From Lachnospiraceae bacterium (GTDB lineage: Bacteria > Bacillota > Clostridia > Lachnospirales > Lachnospiraceae): a stretch of DNA of 64,000 nucleotides. Under the pieces are notes generated by a model. That model was not told where the DNA came from and did no database searches. It worked only from the letters and a program-made list of their open reading frames with translations. The stretch covers positions 62,001 to 126,000 of the forward strand of contig RYVZ01000004.1 in the NCBI GenBank assembly GCA_003979345.1, given 5' to 3'. Positions 7,455 to 16,710 of this stretch are shown piece after piece. The translations under genes and the position numbers were made by a program. How positions within the stretch are numbered: the stretch's first letter is position 1; every line of letters starts with the position of its first letter.

Positions 7455-9692
7455 ATGGAAGACCGTATCATTAAAACCGAATATTCTGAGTTGATGCAGA
7501 AATCTTTTATAGATTATGCCATGAGCGTCATCGTTGCGCGTGCGCTGCCCGATGTGCGGGACGGCTTAAAGCCCGTGCAGCGCAGGACGCTTTATGATAT
7601 GTATGAACTTGGCATCCGTTATGACAGACCGTACCGTAAAAGCGCGCGTATCGTCGGTGATACGATGGGTAAATATCATCCGCATGGGGACAGCTCTATT
7701 TATGACGCGCTTGTCGTTATGGCACAGGACTTCAAAAAAGAGCTTCCGCTCGTGGACGGGCACGGCAATTTTGGTAATATAGAGGGTGACGGCGCTGCGG
7801 CAATGCGATATACGGAGGCACGCCTGCAGAAAGTGACACAGGAGACTTTCCTTGCCGATCTCGATAAAGACGTGGTGGATTTCGGACCGAATTTTGATGA
7901 GACGGAAAAGGAGCCGCTTGTCCTTCCTGTCAAAATACCCAATATTCTGATCAATGGGTCAGAGGGCATTGCAGTCGGCATGGTGACCAGCATACCGCCG
8001 CATAATTTTGGGGAAGTCATCGACGCTGCAAAAGCGTATATGATGGATGAGAATATTACGACGCGTGAACTGATGCGTTATTTGAAAGGACCGGATTTTC
8101 CGACCGGGGGCATGGTCTGTAATAAGGACGAACTGCTTGAGATCTATGAAACAGGTCAGGGAAAACTGCGGATCCGCGGGAAGATCGAAGTGGAGAAGGC
8201 AAAGGGCGGCAAGACCAATGTTGTGATCACTGAGATCCCATATACGATGATAGGCGCCAACATTACAAAATTTTTGCAGGATGTCGCAGCGCTTGCCGAA
8301 ACGAAGAAAACAAACGATATTGTCGATATCACAAACCAGTCATCCAAAGAGGGCATCCGCATCGTTATCGAGCTGAGACGTGACGCAGATGTGGAGAATT
8401 TCAAGAATCTTCTCTTGAAAAAGACAAGGCTGGAAGATACTTTTGGTGTCAATATGCTCGCGATCGCCGGTGGCAAGCCGGAGACAATGGGCTTAAAGAC
8501 GATCATCCGGCACTATGTGGACTTCCAGTATGAGACGACGACCCGTAAGTATTCCAATCTTCTTCAAAAAGAACTTGAGCGCAAAGAAATACAGGAAGGT
8601 CTGATCAAAGCGTGCAATGTCATTGATCTGATCATTGAGGTGCTGCGCGGTTCGAAGGACCGCGCAATGGCAAAGGCATGTCTTGTCGAGGGAAAAACGG
8701 ACGGTATCCGGTTTAAGTTCAAGGAATCCCGCATTATGGCGCAGCAGCTCCAGTTTACCGAGCCGCAGGCGAATGCGATCCTGGAAATGCGGTTGTACAA
8801 ATTGATCGGTTTAGAGATCGATGCGCTTATGAAAGAGCATGAGGATACGATCGCCAATATTTACCGCTATGAGGATATTCTGGCGAGGAAGGATTCTATG
8901 GCGCAGGTGATCATGAATGAACTTGACGCCTACAAAAAAGAATATGCCCGGCCGAGGCGCACAGTCATTGAAAATACGGGACAGGTCGTATTTGAGGAAA
9001 AGAAGCCGGAGGAAATGGATGTCTATTTCCTGATGGACCGCTTTGGCTACAGCAAAACAATCGATACCCCGACCTATGAGCGCAACAAAGAGGCGGTGGA
9101 AACTGAAAATTCCTACGTGATCCGGTGTAAAAATACGGGGAAGATCTGCCTGTTTACAAATACCGGGCAGCTTTATACGGTAAAACTTTCGGATATACCG
9201 TTTGGAAAATTTCGTGATAAAGGCATCCCGATCGATAATGTGAGCAATTATGATTCCTCCAAAGAGGATATTCTCTGCGTGGCAAGTCAGGCGGACTTAA
9301 ATCTGTACCGCATTCTTTTTACGACAAAGCAGGCTATGATGAAGGTGGTCAGCGGCGGAGAATTTGATGTGGCAAAGAAAACAGTCGCCGCGACAAAACT
9401 GAATGACGGGGATGAAGTAAAAAGCATTGCGTTACTCGTAGAACAGCGCAATATTGTGCTTCAGACGCACGAGGGATATTTCCTGCGCTTTCCCATTGAG
9501 GAAGTTCCTGAAAAGAAAAAGGGCGCTGTCGGCGTCCGCGGCATGAAGCTGGGCGTAAATGATTATATTGAAGAAGTATATTATACGCGCAATGCACAGG
9601 AACAGACGATCGAATATAAGGGGAAGAGCTTGGAACTAAACAAGTTAAAGTCTGGTTCCAGAGATTCGAAAGGTGTAAAGGTACGGATATGA
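7455..9692 (+). CDS. Type IIA DNA topoisomerase subunit A (topo IV ParC-like)
   Basis: A 745-residue DNA breakage-reunion subunit. It shows the winged-helix region with HPHGDSSIYDALVVMAQ and the catalytic tyrosine in AAAMRYTEARL. The quinolone-determining positions carry Ser and Asp, the residue types found in susceptible enzymes. The C-terminal beta-pinwheel is present, with a GAVGVRGMKL blade. I do not find the QRRGGKG GyrA box needed for wrapping and negative supercoiling, and the protein is shorter than typical GyrA (about 800 or more), so a ParC-like role is favoured. The ribosome site TTAGGAG precedes ATG 7455. It overlaps rsmD by four bases. Confidence 0.9.
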   Translation: MEDRIIKTEYSELMQKSFIDYAMSVIVARALPDVRDGLKPVQRRTLYDMYELGIRYDRPYRKSARIVGDTMGKYHPHGDSSIYDALVVMAQDFKKELPLVDGHGNFGNIEGDGAAAMRYTEARLQKVTQETFLADLDKDVVDFGPNFDETEKEPLVLPVKIPNILINGSEGIAVGMVTSIPPHNFGEVIDAAKAYMMDENITTRELMRYLKGPDFPTGGMVCNKDELLEIYETGQGKLRIRGKIEVEKAKGGKTNVVITEIPYTMIGANITKFLQDVAALAETKKTNDIVDITNQSSKEGIRIVIELRRDADVENFKNLLLKKTRLEDTFGVNMLAIAGGKPETMGLKTIIRHYVDFQYETTTRKYSNLLQKELERKEIQEGLIKACNVIDLIIEVLRGSKDRAMAKACLVEGKTDGIRFKFKESRIMAQQLQFTEPQANAILEMRLYKLIGLEIDALMKEHEDTIANIYRYEDILARKDSMAQVIMNELDAYKKEYARPRRTVIENTGQVVFEEKKPEEMDVYFLMDRFGYSKTIDTPTYERNKEAVETENSYVIRCKNTGKICLFTNTGQLYTVKLSDIPFGKFRDKGIPIDNVSNYDSSKEDILCVASQADLNLYRILFTTKQAMMKVVSGGEFDVAKKTVAATKLNDGDEVKSIALLVEQRNIVLQTHEGYFLRFPIEEVPEKKKGAVGVRGMKLGVNDYIEEVYYTRNAQEQTIEYKGKSLELNKLKSGSRDSKGVKVRI

Positions 9693-10252
9693 GAGTCATT
9701 GCAGGGACAAGGCGGAGCCTGCGGCTTATTTCACCGGATGGACGGGATACAAGACCGACACAGGACCGCATCAAAGAAACATTGTTTAATATACTGCAGA
9801 ACGATGTACCCGGAAGCGTGTTTCTTGATCTGTTTGCCGGCAGCGGCGGCATCGGTATTGAGGCGCTGAGCAGGGGAGCAGTCCGTGCTTATTTTGTGGA
9901 AAACCAAAGAAAAGCATGCGACTGTATTGCGCAGAATCTTAAGACAACACGTTTTTCTGAAGAAGCAGTACTCTTAAAGCAGGATGTACTGTTTGCTTTG
10001 ACCGGATCGGTCAAAGAACGCGTGGACATTATTTTTATGGATCCCCCGTATGATCAGAATCTGGAACGACAGGTATTAACCGTTCTTGCCGGAAATGACC
10101 ATATTGCGGACCGCGATACTTTGATCGTGCTTGAAACCTCACTTCATGCAGAAACAGACTATCTTCCTGCGCTTGGGTATGATATAATCAGACAAAAGCG
10201 CTACAAGACGAATCAGCATCTGTTTGTCCGCAAAAATTCTTCAAAAGCATAA
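9689..10252 (+). CDS. rsmD: 16S rRNA (guanine-N2)-methyltransferase RsmD
   Basis: A 187-residue SAM-dependent methyltransferase that modifies G966 (E. coli numbering) in 16S rRNA. The N-terminal RVIAGTRR...RPTQDRIKETLFNIL signature, SAM-binding DLFAGSGGIGIEALSRG (about 47-63) and catalytic MDPPYDQ (about 115-121) are all present. The ATGA overlap with the preceding topoisomerase gene implies translational coupling. rsmD followed by coaD is the conserved ylbH-ylbI order of Firmicutes. Confidence 0.95.
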   Translation: MRVIAGTRRSLRLISPDGRDTRPTQDRIKETLFNILQNDVPGSVFLDLFAGSGGIGIEALSRGAVRAYFVENQRKACDCIAQNLKTTRFSEEAVLLKQDVLFALTGSVKERVDIIFMDPPYDQNLERQVLTVLAGNDHIADRDTLIVLETSLHAETDYLPALGYDIIRQKRYKTNQHLFVRKNSSKA

Positions 10253-10295
10253 TTGGTTCAAAGCATCGGCATGTACTGAAAGGTGGTGTGATTCC

Positions 10296-10778
10296 TTGAA
10301 GATTGCAGTTTATCCGGGAAGTTTTGATCCCGTAACGTATGGACATTTAGATATTATTCACAGAGCAGCCCGGATGTTTGACGAGCTGATCGTCAGCGTT
10401 TTGAACAATAAAGCGAAAACTCCATTGTTTTCGGTGGAGGAACGTGTTAGAATATTGGAGGAAGCTACCAAAGAGTTTCCAAATGTCAAAGTGGATTCTT
10501 TCACCGGACTACTCATTGATTATGCGGCGGCAAAAGATATTCATGTATCAGTCAGGGGGCTTCGCGCCATTACTGATTTTGAATATGAGCTTCAGATCGC
10601 ACAGACGAACAAAAAGCTTTCGGGTGGAAGTTTGGATACGATTTTTTTGACTACGAGTTTGGAGTATTCTTATCTGAGTTCTTCGAGTGTCAAGGAAATT
10701 GCTTATTTCGGCGGAGATATCTCTCAATGTGTTCCGCCGTTTGTGGCAGAACTGATCTTAGAAAAATACAGGCATTAG
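10296..10778 (+). CDS. coaD: Phosphopantetheine adenylyltransferase
   Basis: A 160-residue enzyme for the penultimate step of coenzyme A synthesis, ATP plus 4'-phosphopantetheine to dephospho-CoA. The nucleotidyltransferase signature is intact: PGSFDPVTYGHLDII with the T/HxGH motif near residue 18, SVRGLRAITDFEYE, and the SSSSVKEIA ATP loop. The start is TTG 10296, placed after AAAGGTGG, because the family N terminus MKIAVYPGSFDP begins exactly there. A longer in-frame extension to 10224 would overlap rsmD and has no family counterpart. Confidence 0.95.
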   Translation: MKIAVYPGSFDPVTYGHLDIIHRAARMFDELIVSVLNNKAKTPLFSVEERVRILEEATKEFPNVKVDSFTGLLIDYAAAKDIHVSVRGLRAITDFEYELQIAQTNKKLSGGSLDTIFLTTSLEYSYLSSSSVKEIAYFGGDISQCVPPFVAELILEKYRH

Positions 10779-10812
10779 GATCACTTTTCAGGTCAACGGA
10801 TGGGAGTGTGCA

Positions 10813-11406
10813 ATGAACAGTAAAATCGAACAACTGATTGAAGAAATTGAGGATTATATCGACAGTTGCAAATTCAAACCCCTCTCAAGTACGATCATTA
10901 TGGTCAACAAAGAGGAGATGGAAGAGCTTCTTCGTGAACTGAAGATGAAAACGCCTGATGAGATTAAGCGTTACCAGAAGATCATAAGCAATAAAGAAGC
11001 CATCTTAAATGATGCAAGACAGAAAGCTGACGCACTGATCAATGAAGCGACGATTCATACAAATGAGCTTGTCAATGAGCATGAGATCATGCAGCAGGCT
11101 TATGCGAAGGCTAACGAGATCGTTACGCTTGCGACAAGGCAGGCACAGTCTATTTTAGATGCGGCAACCATGCAGGCAAATGATTTTCGGGCACAGGCGC
11201 TTCAATATATGGATGATTCCCTCGGGAGTCTTGAGGATATTGTAACCAATGCAATGAATGATGCGTCTGCGCATTATGAAAACCTGATAAACTCCATGAA
11301 CAGCTATAAAGAGCTGATTCAGTCGAACCGTGCACAGCTTTATCCTGTTGATGCACTTGAAGAGGCTGCAGGGGAAGAGAACCCTGAGGGGACAGCGCAG
11401 ATTTAA
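10813..11406 (+). CDS. Coiled-coil protein of the coaD-ylbJ neighbourhood
   Basis: A 197-residue soluble protein, mostly predicted helix. An N-terminal segment (1-55) contains STIIMVNKEEMEELLRELKMKTPDEIKRY. A long Ala/Glu/Gln-rich coiled coil follows (about 60-150; repeats of the ARQKADALINEA type resembling ATP synthase b or V-ATPase H stalks), with an acidic tail. Such resemblance is compositional, so database names of the ATPase-subunit-H kind should not be taken as function. It is placed between coaD and the sporulation gene ylbJ, which suggests a cell-division or envelope scaffold (DivIVA-like); that is inference only. Confidence 0.8.
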   Translation: MNSKIEQLIEEIEDYIDSCKFKPLSSTIIMVNKEEMEELLRELKMKTPDEIKRYQKIISNKEAILNDARQKADALINEATIHTNELVNEHEIMQQAYAKANEIVTLATRQAQSILDAATMQANDFRAQALQYMDDSLGSLEDIVTNAMNDASAHYENLINSMNSYKELIQSNRAQLYPVDALEEAAGEENPEGTAQI

Positions 11407-11449
11407 GAAATGACTGAGCAGTATCAGATTTTGAGTGAAAAGGATGCCC

Positions 11450-11484
11450 AAAAAGCCGCGCCTTCATCAGGCGGCGGCTTTTTT
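11450..11484. terminator. Bidirectional terminator between the coiled-coil gene and ylbJ
   Basis: AAAAAGCCGC (11450-11459) pairs with GCGGCTTTTT (11474-11483). The A-run and T-run on the two sides suit both converging transcripts. Confidence 0.88.
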
Positions 11485-11503
11485 CAAAAAGTATGGACAT
11501 ACC

Positions 11504-12472
11504 TTAATAAAGCCATCCACAGTAAAAGCATAAAGAGTAAAACATCCCTGCCATGGCTGCAATCAGCAGGCGCCGGGCAAGATAGACGGCAGGGCTTAAT
11601 GATACTGTGTGCATAAAGCAGTCGCTCTGACCCGCACAGCAGAGTCCGCCAAAGCTAAGTGCTGTCAGCATGATCAATTGTAGAAATATTCTTTTTTCAG
11701 GCATTAAGACCAGATATCCCTGCAGGACACGGATTCCGCCGGAAATCTCAAAAACAGAATGCAGGATTCCGCTTGTAAAACCGTCTGCATGCAAAGCATA
11801 GAGCGGCAGCATCAAGACGTTGAACAGGATCATATAACCGCAGAGCCGCAGGATGGATTTCCCGGCATGGGAAATCGATTCATCCATCACAAGAAACAGC
11901 GATGGCAAAGTTTCATTACCGGGCAGGGCGGCAGCCGAGGCTTGACGTATAACATTTTTTTTGTGTATACGGGCATGTAATTGGGATGAAAATATGCCAT
12001 ATAAGAGCGGGATACCATACATACCGAATGTGAGAAGCGGTATCGTATGATAGGATGGTCCTGCTAAACCAAGCATCGGCACTGCAAATGAATAGAAATA
12101 GACGGGACCGATATTGTTGCAGAACGGAATGAGCCGGGTGGATTCTTCCTTTGAAAGAGCACCCTTTTGATAGAGATCTGCTACACAGAACGCCCCCATC
12201 GGAAAGCCGCAGAGAAATCCCATGATGATACAATATGCTCCGTTTTGTGTTGTATGAAACAGACGTCTGAATAATCCACGGAGCGGACGGCAGAGCGGTT
12301 CCTGAAGTTTTAAGCCGGTCAGGATCCCGGATAAGATCATAAATGGTAAAAGTGTCGGCACCATATTTTCAAACCAAAGAGTAAGCCCGAGTGAAGCCAG
12401 CGCAAGTGCGGTCTTGCTGCTGATGATGAGCAGGGCGAATAACAAAAGGAACACAGGAAGAAGCAGTGCCAT
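11504..12472 (-). CDS. ylbJ: YlbJ-like sporulation membrane protein (nucleoside-recognition/Gate domain)
   Basis: A 322-residue polytopic membrane protein with about eight hydrophobic segments. The MVPTLLPFMILSGIL, GFLCGFPMGAFCVADLY and FCNNIGPVYF segments are typical of the Gate (nucleoside recognition) fold of YlbJ and spore maturation proteins. B. subtilis YlbJ is needed for spore heat resistance; this copy is shorter (322 against about 400 residues). It lies near rsmD and coaD as in Bacillus (ylbH-ylbI-ylbJ), but on the opposite strand. The family is expected to act at the spore or mother-cell membrane; transported substrate unknown. Confidence 0.8.
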   Translation of the reverse strand: MALLLPVFLLLFALLIISSKTALALASLGLTLWFENMVPTLLPFMILSGILTGLKLQEPLCRPLRGLFRRLFHTTQNGAYCIIMGFLCGFPMGAFCVADLYQKGALSKEESTRLIPFCNNIGPVYFYSFAVPMLGLAGPSYHTIPLLTFGMYGIPLLYGIFSSQLHARIHKKNVIRQASAAALPGNETLPSLFLVMDESISHAGKSILRLCGYMILFNVLMLPLYALHADGFTSGILHSVFEISGGIRVLQGYLVLMPEKRIFLQLIMLTALSFGGLCCAGQSDCFMHTVSLSPAVYLARRLLIAAMAGMFYSLCFYCGWLY

Positions 12473-12549
12473 ATCATCCGGTCTCCGTGACTTTTAATCA
12501 ATATATGAGAAAGTAAGGAAAGAAATGCTTGAAGCAGGATAAGGAACAT

Positions 12550-13344
12550 ATGATCAGACTTGATAAATATCTTTCGGATGCAGGAACCGGTACAAGAAGC
12601 ACAGTCAGGGACTATTGCAGAAAAGGGCTGATAACGGTGGATGGCGTGGTCTCAAAACATCCGGAACAAAAGATCGATCCCCGGAACATGAAGATCTGCT
12701 ATTGCGGAAAGCCTGTTTGTTATGAACGGGATGAAAGCATATGCTATATGTTAAATAAACCGGCCGGATACATCAGCGCGACAAGGGATGACAGGGAGCA
12801 GACGGTATTTTCTGTCATGCCCGGTGTTGATCCGGATCATTTTTTTCCGGTCGGGAGGCTGGATAAGGACAGTGAAGGACTCCTGCTCATCACAAACGAT
12901 GGCGCGCTGTCGCACAGATTGACGAGTCCGCGTGCACACGTGCCGAAGACTTATGAAGTCTGGATAAGCGGTATATTGACGGATATAGAGCTGGCTTCCC
13001 TGAGGGAAGGAACAGATATCGGAGACGAAACGCGCTGTCTGCCGGCAGAGGTGATGATCCTGCATACGGAAACATCGTACAAACTTACTGAAAAGGAGCG
13101 GGAATGTCTGCCGGACTCAACACCGGCTGTCATCACTGCAAGTCATGTGAGGATCACGATCTATGAGGGAAGATATCATCAGGTTAAGCGGATGTTCCAT
13201 GCAAACAGACATGAAGTGTTCCGCTTGAAACGGGTTTCGATCGGTCTTGTCCCCCTGGATCCGGAACTGCAGCCGGGGGGATTCAGAAAGCTCAAACCGG
13301 AGGAATTAGAACAGCTGATGTCAGTGAAGGAAAGGCAAGGTTGA
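12550..13344 (+). CDS. RsuA-family 16S/23S rRNA pseudouridine synthase
   Basis: A 264-residue protein with an N-terminal S4 RNA-binding domain (MIRLDKYLSDAGTGTRS) and a catalytic domain with the RsuA/RluB/RluE motif GRLDKDSEGLLLITNDG, where Asp is the nucleophile. The family isomerises a uridine in rRNA. RsuA (U516 of 16S) and RluB are hard to separate by motif, so no symbol is given. ATG 12550 follows GATAAGGA; a TTG 21 bases upstream is less suitable. Confidence 0.9.
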   Translation: MIRLDKYLSDAGTGTRSTVRDYCRKGLITVDGVVSKHPEQKIDPRNMKICYCGKPVCYERDESICYMLNKPAGYISATRDDREQTVFSVMPGVDPDHFFPVGRLDKDSEGLLLITNDGALSHRLTSPRAHVPKTYEVWISGILTDIELASLREGTDIGDETRCLPAEVMILHTETSYKLTEKERECLPDSTPAVITASHVRITIYEGRYHQVKRMFHANRHEVFRLKRVSIGLVPLDPELQPGGFRKLKPEELEQLMSVKERQG

Positions 13345-13453
13345 GATTGCATCATAAAATTTATGATTTTATTTTAATTTATGACTATATTTGAAATCTT
13401 TGGTTTAGAAAAATATTGTAATGATGTCGTAAACAGGATAAGGAGTACGAAGC

Positions 13454-14245
13454 GTGGGAGAGAATACAAAGAATAAGCGGATTGCAGTTATTACGGGCGC
13501 GAGCAGCGGTATCGGGTATACATTTGCCAAGACACTGGATCGTATCTTGCATACAACGGATGAAATCTGGCTGATCGCCAGAAGCGAGGACCGCCTCAGA
13601 GAGCTGTCAGAACAACTGCGGATCAAGTCACGCATCGTTCCAATGGATCTGACGAATGCGGCTGACTTTGATTCGTTTGAACGCCTGCTGAAAAAGGAGC
13701 TTCCCAGCATCCGCATTTTGGTGAATGCTGCGGGACTTGGCTTTATGGGGGCATTCATGGATGTGGAACAGCAGTGTCAGGAGGAGATGATACTCTGCAA
13801 TTGTATCGGTCTTACTAGAATGACACGGATGTGCCTGCCCTATATGGCATGGAATGCGCGGATCATTCAGCTTGCCAGCAGTGCGGCATTCCTTCCGCAG
13901 CCGGATTTTGCAGTATATGCGGCAAGCAAGGCGTATGTACTCTCACTGTCGACCGCACTTGGCGAAGAGCTGAGAGGGCGCGGTATTTATGTGACGAGCG
14001 TCTGTCCGGGACCGGTATCAACGCCGTTTTTTGATAAAGCAGAAGTATTTGGGAAGACGCTTGCGATCAAAAAGTATGTCATGGTCACGCCTGAGCGTGT
14101 TGTTATGAAAGCGCTTCGTGACAGTAAGCGCCGCAAAAGGATGTCCGTCTGTGGTATACCAATGAAAGCTTTTTATGCGCTGACCAGATTTGTACCTAAC
14201 CGGTTTATTCTTTTTTGCATGCGCATCATGAAGGTTGCACGCTAA
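13454..14245 (+). CDS. Short-chain dehydrogenase/reductase (classical SDR)
   Basis: A 263-residue NAD(P)-dependent oxidoreductase. The cofactor-binding TGASSGIGYTFA (GxxxGxG, residues 14-20), the NAAG motif (about 94-97), and catalytic Ser (QLASSAAF) and Tyr-x-x-x-Lys (YAASKAY) are all present, as is the CPGPVSTPF loop. The GTG start at 13454 is preceded by AAGGAG. The substrate cannot be deduced. The downstream gene 56 bases away encodes an unrelated membrane protein. Confidence 0.88.
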   Translation: MGENTKNKRIAVITGASSGIGYTFAKTLDRILHTTDEIWLIARSEDRLRELSEQLRIKSRIVPMDLTNAADFDSFERLLKKELPSIRILVNAAGLGFMGAFMDVEQQCQEEMILCNCIGLTRMTRMCLPYMAWNARIIQLASSAAFLPQPDFAVYAASKAYVLSLSTALGEELRGRGIYVTSVCPGPVSTPFFDKAEVFGKTLAIKKYVMVTPERVVMKALRDSKRRKRMSVCGIPMKAFYALTRFVPNRFILFCMRIMKVAR

Positions 14246-14301
14246 AAAAGTTTGTAAATTGCTATGGGACGACTGTATACAAATTTTCATGGAGAAGAAT
14301 C

Positions 14302-14862
14302 ATGTTTGTAAAAAAAGGGCATTACGGTTATATTCGGAACCGGAAAATATGGACAAGCTTATTTACACTTGCCTGCTTTGGTGTATCGTTATCTATTTTT
14401 CTGATCGGCTGGCATGTGATCGGGACAAAGAAGAATCTATGGACGGTCATTGCGGTACTTGGGTGTCTGCCAGGTGCAAAAAGTGCGGTCAATACGATCA
14501 TGTTCTTAAAAGCAAAGGGATGCCCGGCAAAAACATATGAGCGGATCGCCCCGCATGCCGGCGGTCTCTGTGTGTACTACGATCTGCAGTTTACGTCCTA
14601 TGAACGAACCTATCAGGTGGATTCGCTTGTCATCGAAGGAAAAACCGTCTGCGGCTATACGGGCAGTGCAAAATGCAGTCCCGAGCTGTGCGAAAAGCAT
14701 TTGCATACGCAGCTGGACTCATCCGGACACAAGGATTATACGATCAAAATATTTACGTCTTTGGATAAATACATAGACCGTCTGGACAGCATGCAGAAAA
14801 GGGAGACTTCTTCCCACACCGGCGAAGAAGTCAGACAGCAGATCCTTGCGCTTGCTTTATAA
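14302..14862 (+). CDS. Conserved membrane protein of unknown function
   Basis: A 186-residue protein with a basic N terminus and two membrane segments (about 18-38 and 44-62). The remaining hydrophilic domain has a YYDLQFTSYERTYQVDSLVI core and a Cys-containing region (YTGSAKCSPELCEKHL), and ends in a Ser/Thr/Glu-rich tail. ATG 14302 follows GGAGAAG. No catalytic motif is recognised. The C-terminal part probably lies on the cytoplasmic side by the positive-inside rule. Confidence 0.75.
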   Translation: MFVKKGHYGYIRNRKIWTSLFTLACFGVSLSIFLIGWHVIGTKKNLWTVIAVLGCLPGAKSAVNTIMFLKAKGCPAKTYERIAPHAGGLCVYYDLQFTSYERTYQVDSLVIEGKTVCGYTGSAKCSPELCEKHLHTQLDSSGHKDYTIKIFTSLDKYIDRLDSMQKRETSSHTGEEVRQQILALAL

Positions 14863-14946
14863 TAAAGAAGCGACCGGAAGACGTTTTATGCTGCGCAAAC
14901 ACTTATGCTATTAGCTGCCAAAAAAGCCGCGGCGTGGAGGCTGACG

Positions 14947-16092
14947 ATGAAGGAAATGATTGTGGACGGAGCCGAGGCCGGTATCCGGCTTGATAAGTTT
15001 TTAGAAAAGCTGCTTCCTTATGCAGGGCGGGCTTTCCTTTATAAAATGTTGAGAAAAAAGAATATTACCTTAAACGGTAAAAAGGCTGAGGGCAGTGAAC
15101 GGCTCCGCGCACAGGACCATATTTATATTTTTTTCTCAGACGAGACTTATGAGCAATTCCGGCATGGACAAAACCGGAGTGGACAAAATCATGCGTCCGA
15201 AGATCAACAAAGGCCCGTTATGCGGTCCTTATCGGGTCACGGACGAAGCATGGATAAAGGGAATGCCGCCGGACTGAAGGCAAAAGCCATGCAGGTGCCG
15301 ATTCTGTATGAGGATGGGGATATGCTGCTTGCTGATAAACCCGCGGGACTTTTGACACAGCGAGCCGCAAAAGATGATAACAGCTTAAACGACTGGCTGT
15401 GTGCCTATCTTGCCGAAAGACAGATGAAATCTCCTGATAGGAAAGAAGAGCGGTTGTCATATACGCCGTCTGCCGTAAACCGTCTCGACCGCAATACAAG
15501 CGGACTTGTTCTTTGTGCCAGGACGTATCAGGCAGCGCGTGTGTTAAGCCGGATGATCCGCGACCGGGCGATTGGAAAATATTACCTTGTACTGGTCAGG
15601 GGAACTGTTGCAAAATCGCAGGAATTAAAAGGTTTTTTGAAAAAAGATATCGCGCATAACAAGGTAAAGATTACTGAGAATGGCGCAGGTGATGAGATCC
15701 ACACGGCTTACACGCCGCTGTTGTATCTTGACCGGCATGATATGACATTGCTGAGCGTGCAGTTGATCACGGGAAAGTCACATCAGATCCGCGCACATCT
15801 GGCAGGCTGTTCCCATCCGGTCTGCGGCGATCCGAAATATGGCGACGCGCGTGTAAACAAGGAGTTGTCCGCAAAATACGGGATCCACAGACAGCTTCTC
15901 CATGCATTTGCACTATCATTTCCGGAAAACGCAGCATGGGACGAAGGGCGGCGGATGCCGCTTGCAGGTAAAACAGTTGTTGCGCCGCCGCCCCAGGATT
16001 TTAGAAAGCTGCTTCATTCATACCCGACAGGAGAAACAATATGGCAACGTGGAATTCAAGAGGACTTCGCGGTTCCACCCTTGAAGATATGA
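14947..16092 (+). CDS. RluA-family pseudouridine synthase
   Basis: A 381-residue protein with an N-terminal S4 domain (IRLDKFLEKLLPYAGRAFLYKMLRKKNITLNGKK), a variable Gln/His-rich linker (about 75-115) and an RluA catalytic domain. VNRLDRNTSGLVLCAR carries the catalytic Asp, and ITGKSHQIRAHLAGCSHPVCGDPKYG follows. It modifies uridines in 23S rRNA; exact site unknown (RluC-like is most similar). ATG 14947 follows GTGGAGG. A second RluA-family gene lies at 60548-61456. The end overlaps recU by 52 bases in another frame. Confidence 0.9.
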   Translation: MKEMIVDGAEAGIRLDKFLEKLLPYAGRAFLYKMLRKKNITLNGKKAEGSERLRAQDHIYIFFSDETYEQFRHGQNRSGQNHASEDQQRPVMRSLSGHGRSMDKGNAAGLKAKAMQVPILYEDGDMLLADKPAGLLTQRAAKDDNSLNDWLCAYLAERQMKSPDRKEERLSYTPSAVNRLDRNTSGLVLCARTYQAARVLSRMIRDRAIGKYYLVLVRGTVAKSQELKGFLKKDIAHNKVKITENGAGDEIHTAYTPLLYLDRHDMTLLSVQLITGKSHQIRAHLAGCSHPVCGDPKYGDARVNKELSAKYGIHRQLLHAFALSFPENAAWDEGRRMPLAGKTVVAPPPQDFRKLLHSYPTGETIWQRGIQEDFAVPPLKI

Positions 16093-16574
16093 TCAACCGC
16101 ACAAATGAAAAGTATCTGGAACATCATCTGGCCCTGATTCAAAAGATTCCAACGCCGATCACACCGATGCAGATCGACCACGAACACCATCAGATCACGC
16201 TTGCTTATTTTGACCAAAAAAGTACCGTTGATTATATTGGAGCGGTACAGGGGGTTCCGGTCTGCTTTGATGCAAAAGAGTGCGCTGCCAATACCTTTGC
16301 GCTGCAAAATATCCACGAGCATCAGGTCGCATTCATGCAGGAGTTTGAACGTCAGGGAGGGATTTCCTTTTTTATCATTTATTACTCTGCGAAAGATCTG
16401 TTTTATTATCTGCCGCTTTCACAACTTCTGATCTTCTGGGACCGCGCCCGGACGGGCGGTCGCAAAAGCTTTCGCTTTGATGAACTGGATTTGTCCTATG
16501 TCCTGCCTAAAAAGCAGGGGATTCTGGTGCCTTATCTGGATATGCTTCAAAAAGATTTGGCAGAGCGGGGTTGA
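16041..16574 (+). CDS. recU: Holliday junction resolvase RecU
   Basis: A 177-residue endonuclease of Firmicutes that resolves recombination intermediates. The family pattern is clear: N-terminal RGSTLEDMINRTNEKYLEH, PTPITPMQI, the active-site region STVDYIGAVQGVPVCFDAKE (catalytic Asp and acidic-x-Lys, here Asp-Ala-Lys where B. subtilis has Glu-Ala-Lys) and the conserved NIHEHQVAFMQEFERQGGISFFII. An ACAGGAG ribosome site precedes ATG 16041, inside the end of the pseudouridine synthase gene. Confidence 0.9.
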   Translation: MATWNSRGLRGSTLEDMINRTNEKYLEHHLALIQKIPTPITPMQIDHEHHQITLAYFDQKSTVDYIGAVQGVPVCFDAKECAANTFALQNIHEHQVAFMQEFERQGGISFFIIYYSAKDLFYYLPLSQLLIFWDRARTGGRKSFRFDELDLSYVLPKKQGILVPYLDMLQKDLAERG

Positions 16575-16599
16575 CAGCTATGCAGGAGTCCGCTATACT
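16571..16599 (+). promoter_or_regulatory. Promoter of the histidine operon
   Basis: TTGACA (16571-16576), a 17-base spacer and TATACT (16594-16599) form a near-consensus sigma-A promoter overlapping the recU stop codon. The leader to hisZ is about 105 bases and too short for a T-box. Confidence 0.85.
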
Positions 16600-16710
16600 G
16601 GCAATAGTTTATTTGGATGTCGCGATAACACGGCAGCGTGGCGTTGCGGTATCACGTTAATTCGATAAAGTATTGTGAAAAACAGAATCTTCAAAGGAGA
16701 TTTTTTTGTC

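Noticed and set aside
16600..16710. T-box or histidine attenuator before hisZ
   Set aside because: The leader is about 105 bases, has no T-box sequence, no specifier stem and no terminator.
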